Below, piece after piece: positions 31,934-39,185 of a stretch of 64,000 bases of DNA. The stretch covers positions 372,001-436,000 of the forward strand of contig NZ_JACJGB010000002.1 of the NCBI RefSeq assembly GCF_014164775.1, read 5' to 3'. The position numbers were made by a program, and so were the translations under genes. Numbering within the stretch: position 1 is the stretch's first letter; the number at the start of each line of letters is the position of its first letter. The notes under the pieces are model-generated. The model saw only the letters and a program-made list of their open reading frames with translations. It was not told the origin of the DNA and searched no databases. The DNA is from Tessaracoccus sp. MC1679. Its GTDB lineage: Bacteria > Actinomycetota > Actinomycetes > Propionibacteriales > Propionibacteriaceae.

Positions 31934-33157
31934 ATGGAACCATCGATGCTCCCCACCCCCGTGCGCGCAGCCCTGGCCGCGACCCTCGTGTCGCTCTTCG
32001 CGCTCCTGGCACTGCCTGCGCACGCTGCCCCCTCCACCCTGAAGGCGAGTTTTGCGGTCGCGGGTGATGAGGTCGAGATTGCCGGCACCCTCACGTCGGA
32101 GGGAGACCCGGTGAAGCGGGCAGACCTGGTGGCCACGATGGACGGGCGTGAGATGGAGTCCGACCGCACCAACAACGACGGCGAGTTCGACATGAACTTC
32201 GACCTCCCCGACACGCTGGCCGCCGGTCAGCACGTGGTGGCCGTCGTGTTTGGCGGGTCGCGCGGCGTGGACCCAGCCCGGGCCGAGACCACCATCACAG
32301 TGGGCACGCCAGCCGACAACAACGACGATGACGGGAACAACGGCGGCGGAAACGACGGCGACGGAAACGACGGCGGCGCCACGCCGAAGCCCACGCCCAC
32401 CGCGACACAACCCGGCGCCACCCAGCAGCCGGGCACCGACGGCGGCGGCGCGGCCACTCAGGAGCCCGCCAAGCCGGCCGCGCTGACCCTCACCGCCCAG
32501 GCCCCCGGCGGCGCCGTCAACGGCTCGGTGATCACCATCACGGGGCGCCTGACCGACGCCAACGGCAACGGCATCGGCTCCGCCGGCATCAGCGTCGCCG
32601 ACGCCGGCGGCCAGGTCGACGAGTCCTTCACCGTCACGACCTCAACCGGCGCCTACGAGGCCCTCTATGCGATTCCCGAAGCGCAGCCCGCCGGCACACT
32701 CACCCTGACCCTGTCCTTCGCGGGCACGGCACAGCTGAGCGCGGCCAAGGCCCAAGCCGCCATCGCCATCGAGCACACCGTGGTGGCCACGGCGACCCCC
32801 ACCCCCACGGGCTCACCCACCCCGTCGACCTCTGCCACGCCCACACCGTCGGCCTCGCCCTCACCCTCCGAGGATGACACCACCCCTGCCACGACCCCGA
32901 CCGATGCCATCGGCCCCGTCTCCTGGTTCCTCGTGGCCTCCGTCGTGGTGGGCGGGTCCGCCCTCATCGCCACGGCGGTCATGGTCTTCCGTGGCGCGAA
33001 GGCCTCTCGACTCGGGGACGACGAGGGCACCTCCATCGACTTCCTCGACGACACGCTGAGCCAGACCGAGACGCTGCACGGGATGCTCGGCCCAGATCCG
33101 GCCGGCGAGGCGCCCCCGGGCCAGCGCCCTGCACGGGCCATGCCGGAGGATCTCTAG
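31934..33157 (+). CDS. Surface-anchored protein with Ig-like/carboxypeptidase-regulatory-like domains
   Basis: A 407-residue exported protein. The signal peptide ends near LALPAHAAP. Two beta-sandwich modules (about residues 35-125 and 190-285; the second starts LTLTAQAPGGAVNGSVITITGRL) are separated by an Asp/Asn/Gly-rich spacer (NNDDDGNNGGGNDGDGNDGG). A TP-repeat stalk (TPTPTGSPTPSTSATPTPS) leads to a C-terminal membrane helix and a short cytoplasmic tail of ~60 residues. No catalytic motif is seen. The start could be the second ATG at 31946. Its stop codon overlaps that of the convergent gene (CTAG). Confidence 0.75.
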   Translation: MEPSMLPTPVRAALAATLVSLFALLALPAHAAPSTLKASFAVAGDEVEIAGTLTSEGDPVKRADLVATMDGREMESDRTNNDGEFDMNFDLPDTLAAGQHVVAVVFGGSRGVDPARAETTITVGTPADNNDDDGNNGGGNDGDGNDGGATPKPTPTATQPGATQQPGTDGGGAATQEPAKPAALTLTAQAPGGAVNGSVITITGRLTDANGNGIGSAGISVADAGGQVDESFTVTTSTGAYEALYAIPEAQPAGTLTLTLSFAGTAQLSAAKAQAAIAIEHTVVATATPTPTGSPTPSTSATPTPSASPSPSEDDTTPATTPTDAIGPVSWFLVASVVVGGSALIATAVMVFRGAKASRLGDDEGTSIDFLDDTLSQTETLHGMLGPDPAGEAPPGQRPARAMPEDL

Positions 33158-33765
33158 GCCCTACCGGCCATCGCCTTCTCGACGGTGAGGAAGGAGCCGC
33201 ACCGGTCACGCAGCATGGACAGCGAGCCGCCGCTCACGGCGTCGCCCAGCAGCGCGTTGTCCACGCACGCGGCTGCCGCCCCGGCCTTCCCCCACTCCCC
33301 CGCGGCGTAGGCGCCGAGCCCGCCGAGCGGAATCACGCGACCCGCCATCCCCAACTCGGCCAATCGCGGAGCCATGGCGTGCCCGATCACGTCAGCGGGG
33401 TACAGGAGCACCCCAGTCGCCGAGGTGTCCAACGCCGCCCGCACCTCCGTCGGCGTCATCGCGCTGAGGTAGCAGGGCAGCTCCAGGGCCGACGCCGCGT
33501 CCGCGATCCGCCCTGAGGCCACGTCGCTGAAGACGAAGCGCGCGCCCGCGGCGGAGGCCGCCGTGACCTGGTCCACCGACGCCACCCTGAGCGCCCCCAG
33601 CGTGGCGCGCTCGCCGAAGATGGCCACCATGTCGTCAAAGGCGTCCGCCCCCACCGGGAGCGCGAAGAAGGAGAAGCCCTCCTCGATGAGGACCTCCACG
33701 ACGCCGACGAGGTCGTCGGTTGGGGCGTCGGGCAGACAGACGATGAGGCCGCGGAGGGTGAGCAT
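33154..33765 (-). CDS. KDPG/2-dehydro-3-deoxy-phosphogluconate aldolase-like protein
   Basis: A 203-residue TIM-barrel protein resembling the KDPG/KHG aldolase family (GLIVCLPDAPTDDLVGVVEVLIEEGFSFFALPV, GALRVASVDQVTAASAAGARFVFSD). Conserved family residues are only partly kept and the Schiff-base Lys is not obvious: the position usually reading FK/YP shows YPADVIGHAMAPRLAEL. It may be a non-catalytic or divergent member. A CAGAAT -10-like box 6 nt upstream supports the ATG at 33765. Confidence 0.65.
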   Translation of the reverse strand: MLTLRGLIVCLPDAPTDDLVGVVEVLIEEGFSFFALPVGADAFDDMVAIFGERATLGALRVASVDQVTAASAAGARFVFSDVASGRIADAASALELPCYLSAMTPTEVRAALDTSATGVLLYPADVIGHAMAPRLAELGMAGRVIPLGGLGAYAAGEWGKAGAAAACVDNALLGDAVSGGSLSMLRDRCGSFLTVEKAMAGRA

Positions 33766-33771
33766 GGCCCA

Positions 33772-33777
33772 ATTCTG
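33772..33777 (-). promoter_or_regulatory. -10-like CAGAAT (minus strand)
   Basis: On the minus strand CAGAAT is 6 nt before the ATG at 33765. The same hexamer at the same distance precedes the HIT gene at 59252. Confidence 0.4.
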
Positions 33778-33840
33778 CCCCACCGCCCGCCGCGCGGGAT
33801 CACGCCTGGCCGCGGCCGCACACCAGGGTCCCGCGCTCCC

Positions 33841-33846
33841 TAGACT
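33841..33846 (+). promoter_or_regulatory. -10 element TAGACT, leaderless MFS gene
   Basis: TAGACT is 6 nt before the ATG at 33853. Confidence 0.55.
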
Positions 33847-33852
33847 GCGGGC

Positions 33853-35217
33853 ATGTCTGGTCTCCTCACGCGCACGCAACGCCTCGACGAGCTGCCCTAC
33901 ACCCGGAAGCACAACAAGCTCCTCTTCGGCTCCGGCGTCGGATGGGCGCTCGACGCGATGGACATCGGACTGATCTCCTTCATCATGGCCGCGCTGGCCC
34001 AGGAGTGGAGCCTCACCGGCGGGGAGCTGTCGCTGCTGGGATCGGTGGGGTTCGTCGGCATGGCGTTCGGCGCCTCGCTCGGAGGGCTGCTCGCGGACCG
34101 CATCGGCCGCAGGCAGGTGTTCGCTCTGACCCTGCTCGTCTACGGCGTGGCAACCGGCCTCTCCGCACTCTCCGGCGGGCTGGCCGCGCTGATCATCTTC
34201 CGGTTCATCGTCGGCCTCGGCCTGGGCGCCGAGCTGCCGGTGGCCTCCACCCTGGTCAGCGAGTTCGCGCCCCGCAGGATCCGAGGGCGCGTGGTGGTGG
34301 CGCTGGAGTCGTTCTGGGCAGTCGGCTGGCTCGCTGCGGCCACCATCGGATTCTTCGTGGTGCCCAACGAGAACGGCTGGCGGTGGGCGTTGGCCTTCGG
34401 CGCCGTGCCGGCCGCCTACTCCCTGGTGATCCGCTACGGCCTGCCCGAGTCCGTCCGATTCCTGGAGGGCAAGGGCCGCCACGCCGAGGCCGAGGCCGTC
34501 GTCGCGGACTTCGAGCGCGAGGCGGGCGTCACCGTCCCGGAGGACGCGAAGGCCCCCGACGTCACGCTCCAGGCGGTCGTCGTCGACAAGAGCGAGCTGT
34601 GGGGGGACAGGTTCAAGCGCCGCACCGTCGCGCTGTGGCTGACCTGGTTCGGCATCAACTTCGCCTACTACGGCGCGTTCATCTGGCTGCCCACGCTGCT
34701 CTACGACGGCGGCATGACGCTGGTGAAGTCGTTCGAGTTCACGCTGTACATGACGCTGGCCCAGCTGCCTGGCTACGCGGTCGCGGCGGTGCTGGTGGAG
34801 GTGTGGGGCCGCCGGCCCACGCTGGTGACGTTCCTCGGCGGCTCCGTGGTGGGCGCCCTCGCGTTCGGCATGGCCCCCCAGGTGGCCGAATCCGTGGCGC
34901 CCGGCTCGGAGTCCGCGGCCTTCGCCATCACGCTGGCGGCCGGCTGCATCCTGTCGTTCTTCAACCTGGGTGCCTGGGGCGCCCTCTACGCCATCACCCC
35001 CGAGGTGTACCCGACCGCGATGCGCGCCTCCGGGGCCGGGGCCGCGACGGCCTTCGGCCGGATCGCGGCGATGCTGGCTCCGCTACTGGTCCCGTGGATC
35101 GTGGCCGGCTTCGGCCGCCCCGCGCTCTTCGCCCTCTTCGGCGTGATGTTCAGCATGGCGATGGTTGCCGCCTGGTTCCTTCCGGAGTACACCGACCGGG
35201 CGCTCGACGAGACCTGA
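33853..35217 (+). CDS. MFS transporter (sugar/organic-acid porter type)
   Basis: A 454-residue 12-helix carrier. LLADRIGRRQVFAL (motif between helices 2 and 3) and RFIVGLGLGAELPVASTLVSEFAPRRIRGR (helix 4-5 region) place it with NiaP/benzoate/sugar-acid type proton symporters. YALTPEVYP-like text (ALYAITPEVYPTAMRASGAG) is typical of that group. The substrate is not identifiable. Its last 135 nt overlap, on the other strand, the 3' end of the VanZ gene. Confidence 0.87.
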   Translation: MSGLLTRTQRLDELPYTRKHNKLLFGSGVGWALDAMDIGLISFIMAALAQEWSLTGGELSLLGSVGFVGMAFGASLGGLLADRIGRRQVFALTLLVYGVATGLSALSGGLAALIIFRFIVGLGLGAELPVASTLVSEFAPRRIRGRVVVALESFWAVGWLAAATIGFFVVPNENGWRWALAFGAVPAAYSLVIRYGLPESVRFLEGKGRHAEAEAVVADFEREAGVTVPEDAKAPDVTLQAVVVDKSELWGDRFKRRTVALWLTWFGINFAYYGAFIWLPTLLYDGGMTLVKSFEFTLYMTLAQLPGYAVAAVLVEVWGRRPTLVTFLGGSVVGALAFGMAPQVAESVAPGSESAAFAITLAAGCILSFFNLGAWGALYAITPEVYPTAMRASGAGAATAFGRIAAMLAPLLVPWIVAGFGRPALFALFGVMFSMAMVAAWFLPEYTDRALDET

Positions 35218-35625
35218 CCCATCCGCCGCGGCCCTGTTCACGGCGGCGCCGGCGAGGGCGCCCAAGGCAGCGCCGAGGGTGTTGAAGGCCAGGTCGTGGC
35301 CGCTTGCGTCGCGGTCGGTGAAGTACTGAACCGTCTCGATCGCCACCGAGGCCCCCGCCCCGAGCGCCACCCAGACCCACCACCGCACGCGCGGCAGCCA
35401 AAGCGAGGCGAAGAAGGCCGACGGGAGCAGCATCAGGGTGTTGAGGACGCCGTCGGTCTGCTCCGGTGTGAGGTCCGCGCCCAACGCCACGGCCCGGCTC
35501 CAGATGTCCACCACGAGCCTGTTGATCGTCCAGCCGTCGGCCACGAACACCAGCCATCCGATGGGGACGGCGGGTGCGACGGCGAGCCCGAGGGCCCACC
35601 AGCGGCGGCGCGGCGGGCGGCTCAC
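35083..35625 (-). CDS. VanZ family membrane protein
   Basis: A 180-residue protein with four membrane segments in its first ~135 residues and VanZ-family text (TPEQTDGVLNTLMLLPSAFFASLWLP, AIETVQYFTDRDASGHDLAFNTLGAALG). VanZ gives low-level teicoplanin resistance in enterococci; most homologues are of unknown function. The last ~45 residues are hydrophilic, Glu/His/Gly-rich, and lie antisense to the MFS gene; they look like read-through beyond the normal end. The GTG start overlaps the LCP stop (GTGA). Confidence 0.8.
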   Translation of the reverse strand: MSRPPRRRWWALGLAVAPAVPIGWLVFVADGWTINRLVVDIWSRAVALGADLTPEQTDGVLNTLMLLPSAFFASLWLPRVRWWVWVALGAGASVAIETVQYFTDRDASGHDLAFNTLGAALGALAGAAVNRAAADGSGLVERPVGVLRKEPGGNHRHAEHHAEEGEERGAAEAGHDPRDQ

Positions 35626-36710
35626 TCCTCTGGGTCGACCTCGGCCACCTCGCCCAACGACCCGTCGAGGTTCGCGGCGTGGTACTCGTCCATGGTGTCC
35701 TCGGCGAGGGCCCGCGACAGCTCGGCCAGGCCGTCGTCATCCACGACCACCACCGACTGGCTGCCCACCATGCCCGTGCCGGAAACAGGCGCCTGCAGCA
35801 TGCCGATCGAACCCGTCCCGGTGAGCCGCATGGACAGCGCGAGATCGGTGACGAACTGGTTGGTCATGCCGTCATCGACGGTCATCGTGTCCGCCATCTG
35901 GCCCACCACGTTGGAGAAGGTGACGGGGTTGGCCAGCGTGGCAGGCGTCATGATCTCGCGGATGATGGCCTTGACGACGGTGCGCTGCCGGTAGGCGCGG
36001 TCCAGGTCGCCGTTGGGGAGCGGGTAGCGCTCGCGGACGTAGATCAGAGCGCGCTCGCCGTCGAGGTGGATCTCACCCTCCTCGAACCGGGTGCCGGGGT
36101 TCTGCTCGGTGGCCCACGGGTTGTAGACGTTGATGCCGCCGACGGAGTCGACGAGTTGGATGAAGCCCTCGAAGTCGATCAGGACCGTGTGATCCATCCG
36201 GACCCCGGTGAGTTGCTCCAGGGTGCGGACGGTCAGCTGGGGGCCGCCGAAGGAGTAGGCCCAGTTGATCTTGCCCTTGCCGTGTCCGGGGATGTCCACC
36301 CACATGTCGCGGGGGAAGGACACCAGGTAGACGGCCTGCCGGTCGCCGGTGACGTGGGCGATCATGAGGGAGTCGCTTCGGCCCTCCTCGATGTCGCCGC
36401 GTGAGTCACTGGCCATGAGGACGAAGTTGAGGGGGGCCGCGGTCTGGGCCTCGCCCGACGCGGCGGGCGCGGGGGTGGCCGCTTCCGGGCGTCCCTCGTA
36501 GTCCTGGGGCGTCAGCTGCTGGTCGCGGTCGATGGAGTCCAGGGCCGAGAGGCCCCGGACCGCGTAGTACCCGGCGACGCCCAGCGCGAGCACCAGCACC
36601 CCGATGCAGGCCATGAGAAGCGCGAACATGGGGCCGCGGCGGCGCTTGTGCCTAGGCGGGGTGCCGTCGTCCAAGACGTCGAGTCCCTGCTCGTCTGCTG
36701 CTCTCTTCAT
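35622..36710 (-). CDS. LytR-CpsA-Psr (LCP) family wall-polymer ligase
   Basis: A 362-residue membrane enzyme that attaches lipid-linked glycopolymers to peptidoglycan. A short basic cytoplasmic stretch precedes one helix (ALLMACIGVLVLALGVAGYYAV). The LCP domain begins LNFVLMASDSRGDIEEGRSDSLMI and contains the lipid/Arg-binding motifs VSFPRDMWVDIPGHGKGKINWAYSFGG and YVRERYPLPNGDLDRAYRQR. The ATG at 36710 (MKRAAD) has GACAAT 6 nt upstream and is preferred over the GTG at 36725. It is the first gene of an LCP-VanZ operon. Confidence 0.92.
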   Translation of the reverse strand: MKRAADEQGLDVLDDGTPPRHKRRRGPMFALLMACIGVLVLALGVAGYYAVRGLSALDSIDRDQQLTPQDYEGRPEAATPAPAASGEAQTAAPLNFVLMASDSRGDIEEGRSDSLMIAHVTGDRQAVYLVSFPRDMWVDIPGHGKGKINWAYSFGGPQLTVRTLEQLTGVRMDHTVLIDFEGFIQLVDSVGGINVYNPWATEQNPGTRFEEGEIHLDGERALIYVRERYPLPNGDLDRAYRQRTVVKAIIREIMTPATLANPVTFSNVVGQMADTMTVDDGMTNQFVTDLALSMRLTGTGSIGMLQAPVSGTGMVGSQSVVVVDDDGLAELSRALAEDTMDEYHAANLDGSLGEVAEVDPEE

Positions 36711-36716
36711 GGGGCC

Positions 36717-36722
36717 ATTGTC
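36717..36722 (-). promoter_or_regulatory. -10-like GACAAT (minus strand) for the LCP gene
   Basis: On the minus strand GACAAT lies 6 nt before the ATG at 36710. Confidence 0.4.
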
Positions 36723-36807
36723 CACTGTCGCGGAATGCGGACCAACACGGGCGGGTCCTCGGCCGGATCGCGGGCGGCGGGGTGTTCCTTCTCGACGTGG
36801 TCCCGAC

Positions 36808-36813
36808 TACCCT
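36808..36813 (+). promoter_or_regulatory. -10 element TACCCT, leaderless start
   Basis: TACCCT is 6 nt before the ATG at 36820. Confidence 0.5.
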
Positions 36814-36819
36814 TTCTGC

Positions 36820-37674
36820 ATGCTGGATACCGTGCTGGGCCTGCCTCTCCATCCGCTGGTGGTGCACGCGGTGGTGGTACTCCTGCCGCTCGTCGCGCTG
36901 GGTGTGATCGCCCTGGCCGCGGTCCCGAGGTGGCGTCCACGGTTTGCACTGGTGCTGCTCGGCCTGCTGGCTGTGGGGTCGGCTTCGGCGGTGGTGGCGA
37001 TGCTCGCCGGCAACGCGCTGGCCGAGCGCGTGGGCCTGCCTGCCACGCATCAGACCTGGGGCACGGCGCTGGCGTTCACCTCCGTGGCCTACCTCGTCCT
37101 CGCCGGGGGGTGGCTGTGGTGGGTCCACAGTGACGAGGAGGAGCCGACGGCGGCGCAGGGCGCACTGGGGTGGGTCGCGGCGGTGCTGTCGGTGGTGATC
37201 CTGGTGCTCACCGTGGGCGCCGGCCATTCGGGCGCGACGGCGGTGTGGGGCGGGGTCGTGGCGTCGCCGGCCGCGACTGTGTCGCCGAGCGCGTCAGCCT
37301 CTGTGCCCTCAGTGACGCCGTCAATATCCTCCGCGCCGGCGGTGACCAGCGCCTCCCCTGCGAGCACGCCAGCGCCGGAGCCCAGCTCAACGCCGTCGCG
37401 GATCGGCACGCCGCCGGCCACCAGCACGTTCGTGCCCGAGGAGGGCTACTCGATGGCGACGGTCGAGGCGAACAACACGGCGGAGTCGTGCTGGGTGGCG
37501 GTCAACGGGTTCGTCTACGACGTGACGGACTGGATCCCGCAGCACCCCGGTGGTCCGGAGCGGATCATCCCGCTCTGCGGAACCGACGCCACGACGGCCT
37601 TCGGGACCCAGCACGGCGACGCGGACCTGCCGAACCAGCGACTCAGTCAGTTCCTCCTCGGCCCCCTCGCCTGA
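36820..37674 (+). CDS. DUF2231-like membrane protein fused to a cytochrome b5-like domain
   Basis: A 284-residue protein. Residues 1-150 hold four membrane helices starting GLPLHPLVVHAVVVLLPLVALG, the LHPLxVHxP-like opening of DUF2231 proteins. A Ser/Pro/Ala-rich linker runs from ~150 to 205. The last ~80 residues form a cytochrome b5-type heme domain: TAESCWVAVNGFVYDVTDWIPQHPGGPERI, with the axial His in HPGG and a second His in FGTQHGDAD. The heme domain is probably extracytoplasmic, suggesting electron transfer at the membrane surface. The redox partner is unknown. Confidence 0.8.
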   Translation: MLDTVLGLPLHPLVVHAVVVLLPLVALGVIALAAVPRWRPRFALVLLGLLAVGSASAVVAMLAGNALAERVGLPATHQTWGTALAFTSVAYLVLAGGWLWWVHSDEEEPTAAQGALGWVAAVLSVVILVLTVGAGHSGATAVWGGVVASPAATVSPSASASVPSVTPSISSAPAVTSASPASTPAPEPSSTPSRIGTPPATSTFVPEEGYSMATVEANNTAESCWVAVNGFVYDVTDWIPQHPGGPERIIPLCGTDATTAFGTQHGDADLPNQRLSQFLLGPLA

Positions 37675-37681
37675 CGATGGG

Positions 37682-38074
37682 TCAGGACGCCGCGACCCGC
37701 TCCAACGCCGCCTTGAGGCCGGCCCGGACCTCGAGCGCCACGGCTTCCATCTCCGGGTTTCCGGTCAGGGTCACCATCGTCTCCGGGTCGATCGTCTCCA
37801 CCACCGTGACGCCGGCGCTGTGCCGGACCACCACGTTGCAGGGCAACAGCAACCCGAGCGACGGCTCCACCTGAATGCCGCGGTAGGCGAAGCGCGGGTT
37901 GCAGGCGCCGAGGATCACCTGGTCCTCGATGTCGACGTCGATCTTGTTCTTCAGGGTCTTCTTCAGATCGATCTCGGTGAGGATCCCGAACCCGCTCTCG
38001 GCGAGCGACTCCTTGATCATGGCCACGGCCTCGTCGAACGGGCGCTCCAGGTCGATTCGCAGTGCATAGCTCAT
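37682..38074 (-). CDS. DUF302 domain protein
   Basis: A 130-residue protein with the DUF302 pattern: PFDEAVAMIKESLAESGFGILTEIDLKKTLKNK, then ILGACNPRFAYRGIQVEPSLGLLLPCNVVV. Two conserved Cys (GACNP and LPCNV) are present. The function is unknown. DUF302 genes often sit beside thioredoxins, sulfurtransferases or CsoR/CstR regulators. GGAGG lies 8 nt before the ATG. It is the last gene of the operon that starts at 39023. Confidence 0.85.
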   Translation of the reverse strand: MSYALRIDLERPFDEAVAMIKESLAESGFGILTEIDLKKTLKNKIDVDIEDQVILGACNPRFAYRGIQVEPSLGLLLPCNVVVRHSAGVTVVETIDPETMVTLTGNPEMEAVALEVRAGLKAALERVAAS

Positions 38075-38147
38075 GGGGTGCACCTCCTGAGACAGATCAT
38101 GCCCGCCCAGCCGCGAACCCGCGGCGGGCGGGCATGATTCGTGCGGG

Positions 38148-38543
38148 TCAGGCGCGCTGTGCCTCGTCGAGCTGGGCCTCGGCGGCCTGTGCCTCGTCGA
38201 GCTGGCGGCGGACGTCGTCCATGTCGAGCGCCTCGATGGCGTCGATGACCTCTTCGAGGGCCTTCGCCGGCAGGGCGCCGGACTGGCGGAACACGAGGAT
38301 CCCGTCACGGAAGGCCATCAGGGTGGGGATGGCGGAGATCTCCGCGGCGCCGGCGAGCGAGCGCTCGGCCTCGGTGTCCACCTTGCCGAAGCGGACATCG
38401 GGGTGGGCGTCGGCGGCCTTCTCGAAGACGGGGGCGAAGGCGCGGCAGGGCATGCACCAGTCGGCCCAGAAGTCGACGAAGGTGATCCCCTCGCTGGTCA
38501 CGGTGGATTCGAAGTTCTCGGAGGTCAGTTCAAGAGTGGGCAT
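38148..38543 (-). CDS. Thioredoxin with WCMPC active site
   Basis: A 131-residue thioredoxin-fold disulfide reductase. The active site is WCMPC (Cys30, Cys33), where classical thioredoxins have WCGPC; Met at this position changes redox potential and partner choice. The cis-Pro is in SAIPTLMAF. A 25-residue acidic C-terminal extension (LDEAQAAEAQLDEAQRA) is unusual. It is flanked by DUF302 and a membrane protein in a CsoR/CstR-type operon, which suggests work on sulfur species or metal-thiol stress rather than general reduction. Confidence 0.9.
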   Translation of the reverse strand: MPTLELTSENFESTVTSEGITFVDFWADWCMPCRAFAPVFEKAADAHPDVRFGKVDTEAERSLAGAAEISAIPTLMAFRDGILVFRQSGALPAKALEEVIDAIEALDMDDVRRQLDEAQAAEAQLDEAQRA

Positions 38544-38567
38544 GGGGGTTCCTTTCGAGGGGATTGA

Positions 38568-39023
38568 TCAGCAGGATGCGTGGTCGGTGATGCGCTTGGC
38601 GGCGGCCATGCCGTAGCAGGCCAGGAGCACCACCATCGGGAACAGGGTGGCCGGGGCCTGAGCGAGCATGACCGGAGCCAGCAGGGTGGCCGCGGCCGGG
38701 ATGATCCCGCATGAGCCGCCCGTGAGGTGCTCGCGTGCGGCAACCCCGACAGGCGGAATGTAGGTGGCCAGCGTGACAGCGCCGATCAGCGCGGCCAGCG
38801 ACAGGCCGATCAGGTCCAGTGCGCCGGGCAGGGCATCAACACCCAGCGCATTCTGACGGGCAGAGATCAAGGCCACGAACAGGGCCGTGGCCGAGGCGAG
38901 CGCCGCCACCGTGTGACGCCGCGACCAGGCCGCCCGCCAATAGGCCGGCCCGCTGGCCGCGACCGTCACGTCGCCCAGAACCTGGTGCGTCCGGGGCGCG
39001 ATGTCGTGTCCTGAAGTACTCAC
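38568..39023 (-). CDS. Hypothetical small membrane protein, first gene of the CsoR/CstR-type operon
   Basis: A 151-residue protein with about four membrane segments (residues ~40-55, 70-90, 105-122, 125-140) and cysteines near the membrane (GGSCGII, LLACYG, HASC at the C-terminus). No family was recognised. A CATACT -10 element 6 nt before the GTG at 39023, with the operator in the promoter spacer, fixes this start; the frame upstream is not coding. Confidence 0.7.
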   Translation of the reverse strand: MSTSGHDIAPRTHQVLGDVTVAASGPAYWRAAWSRRHTVAALASATALFVALISARQNALGVDALPGALDLIGLSLAALIGAVTLATYIPPVGVAAREHLTGGSCGIIPAAATLLAPVMLAQAPATLFPMVVLLACYGMAAAKRITDHASC

Positions 39024-39029
39024 ACCACC

Positions 39030-39057
39030 AGTATGCCATACCCCAGGGGGTATCCAA
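39030..39057 (-). promoter_or_regulatory. Promoter with perfect CsoR/CstR-type operator
   Basis: On the minus strand TTGGAT (-35, 39052-39057) and CATACT (-10, 39030-39035) are 16 bp apart. The spacer contains the perfect inverted repeat ATACCCC-CT-GGGGTAT at 39038-39053, the consensus recognised by CsoR/CstR repressors. The transcript would start at or near the GTG of the first gene. Confidence 0.75.
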
Positions 39058-39185
39058 ATCGTCGGTCTGAGGTCATGGCCACCCCGGGGCTGGGACCACC
39101 TTGCAGCGTGTGGGACCAAGGACGGTCTACCCTCCCCCAATCCCCACTCAAGAAAGGGGTGCCGTGCGAGGTCCGGATCCCGGGT

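Noticed and set aside
35150-35740. A 196-codon minus-strand frame across the VanZ and LCP junction
   Set aside because: It is a different-frame shadow of two genes with clear family signatures and a coupled GTGA overlap.
37672-37684. Small hairpin CCTGAC/GTCAGG over two convergent stop codons as a terminator
   Set aside because: Only 6 bp with a short loop and no T tract. It is too weak to call.
38568-39140. Longer start for the first gene of the CsoR-type operon
   Set aside because: The extra 39 codons would run through the operator and promoter, and CATACT 6 nt before the GTG at 39023 gives a coherent leaderless start.
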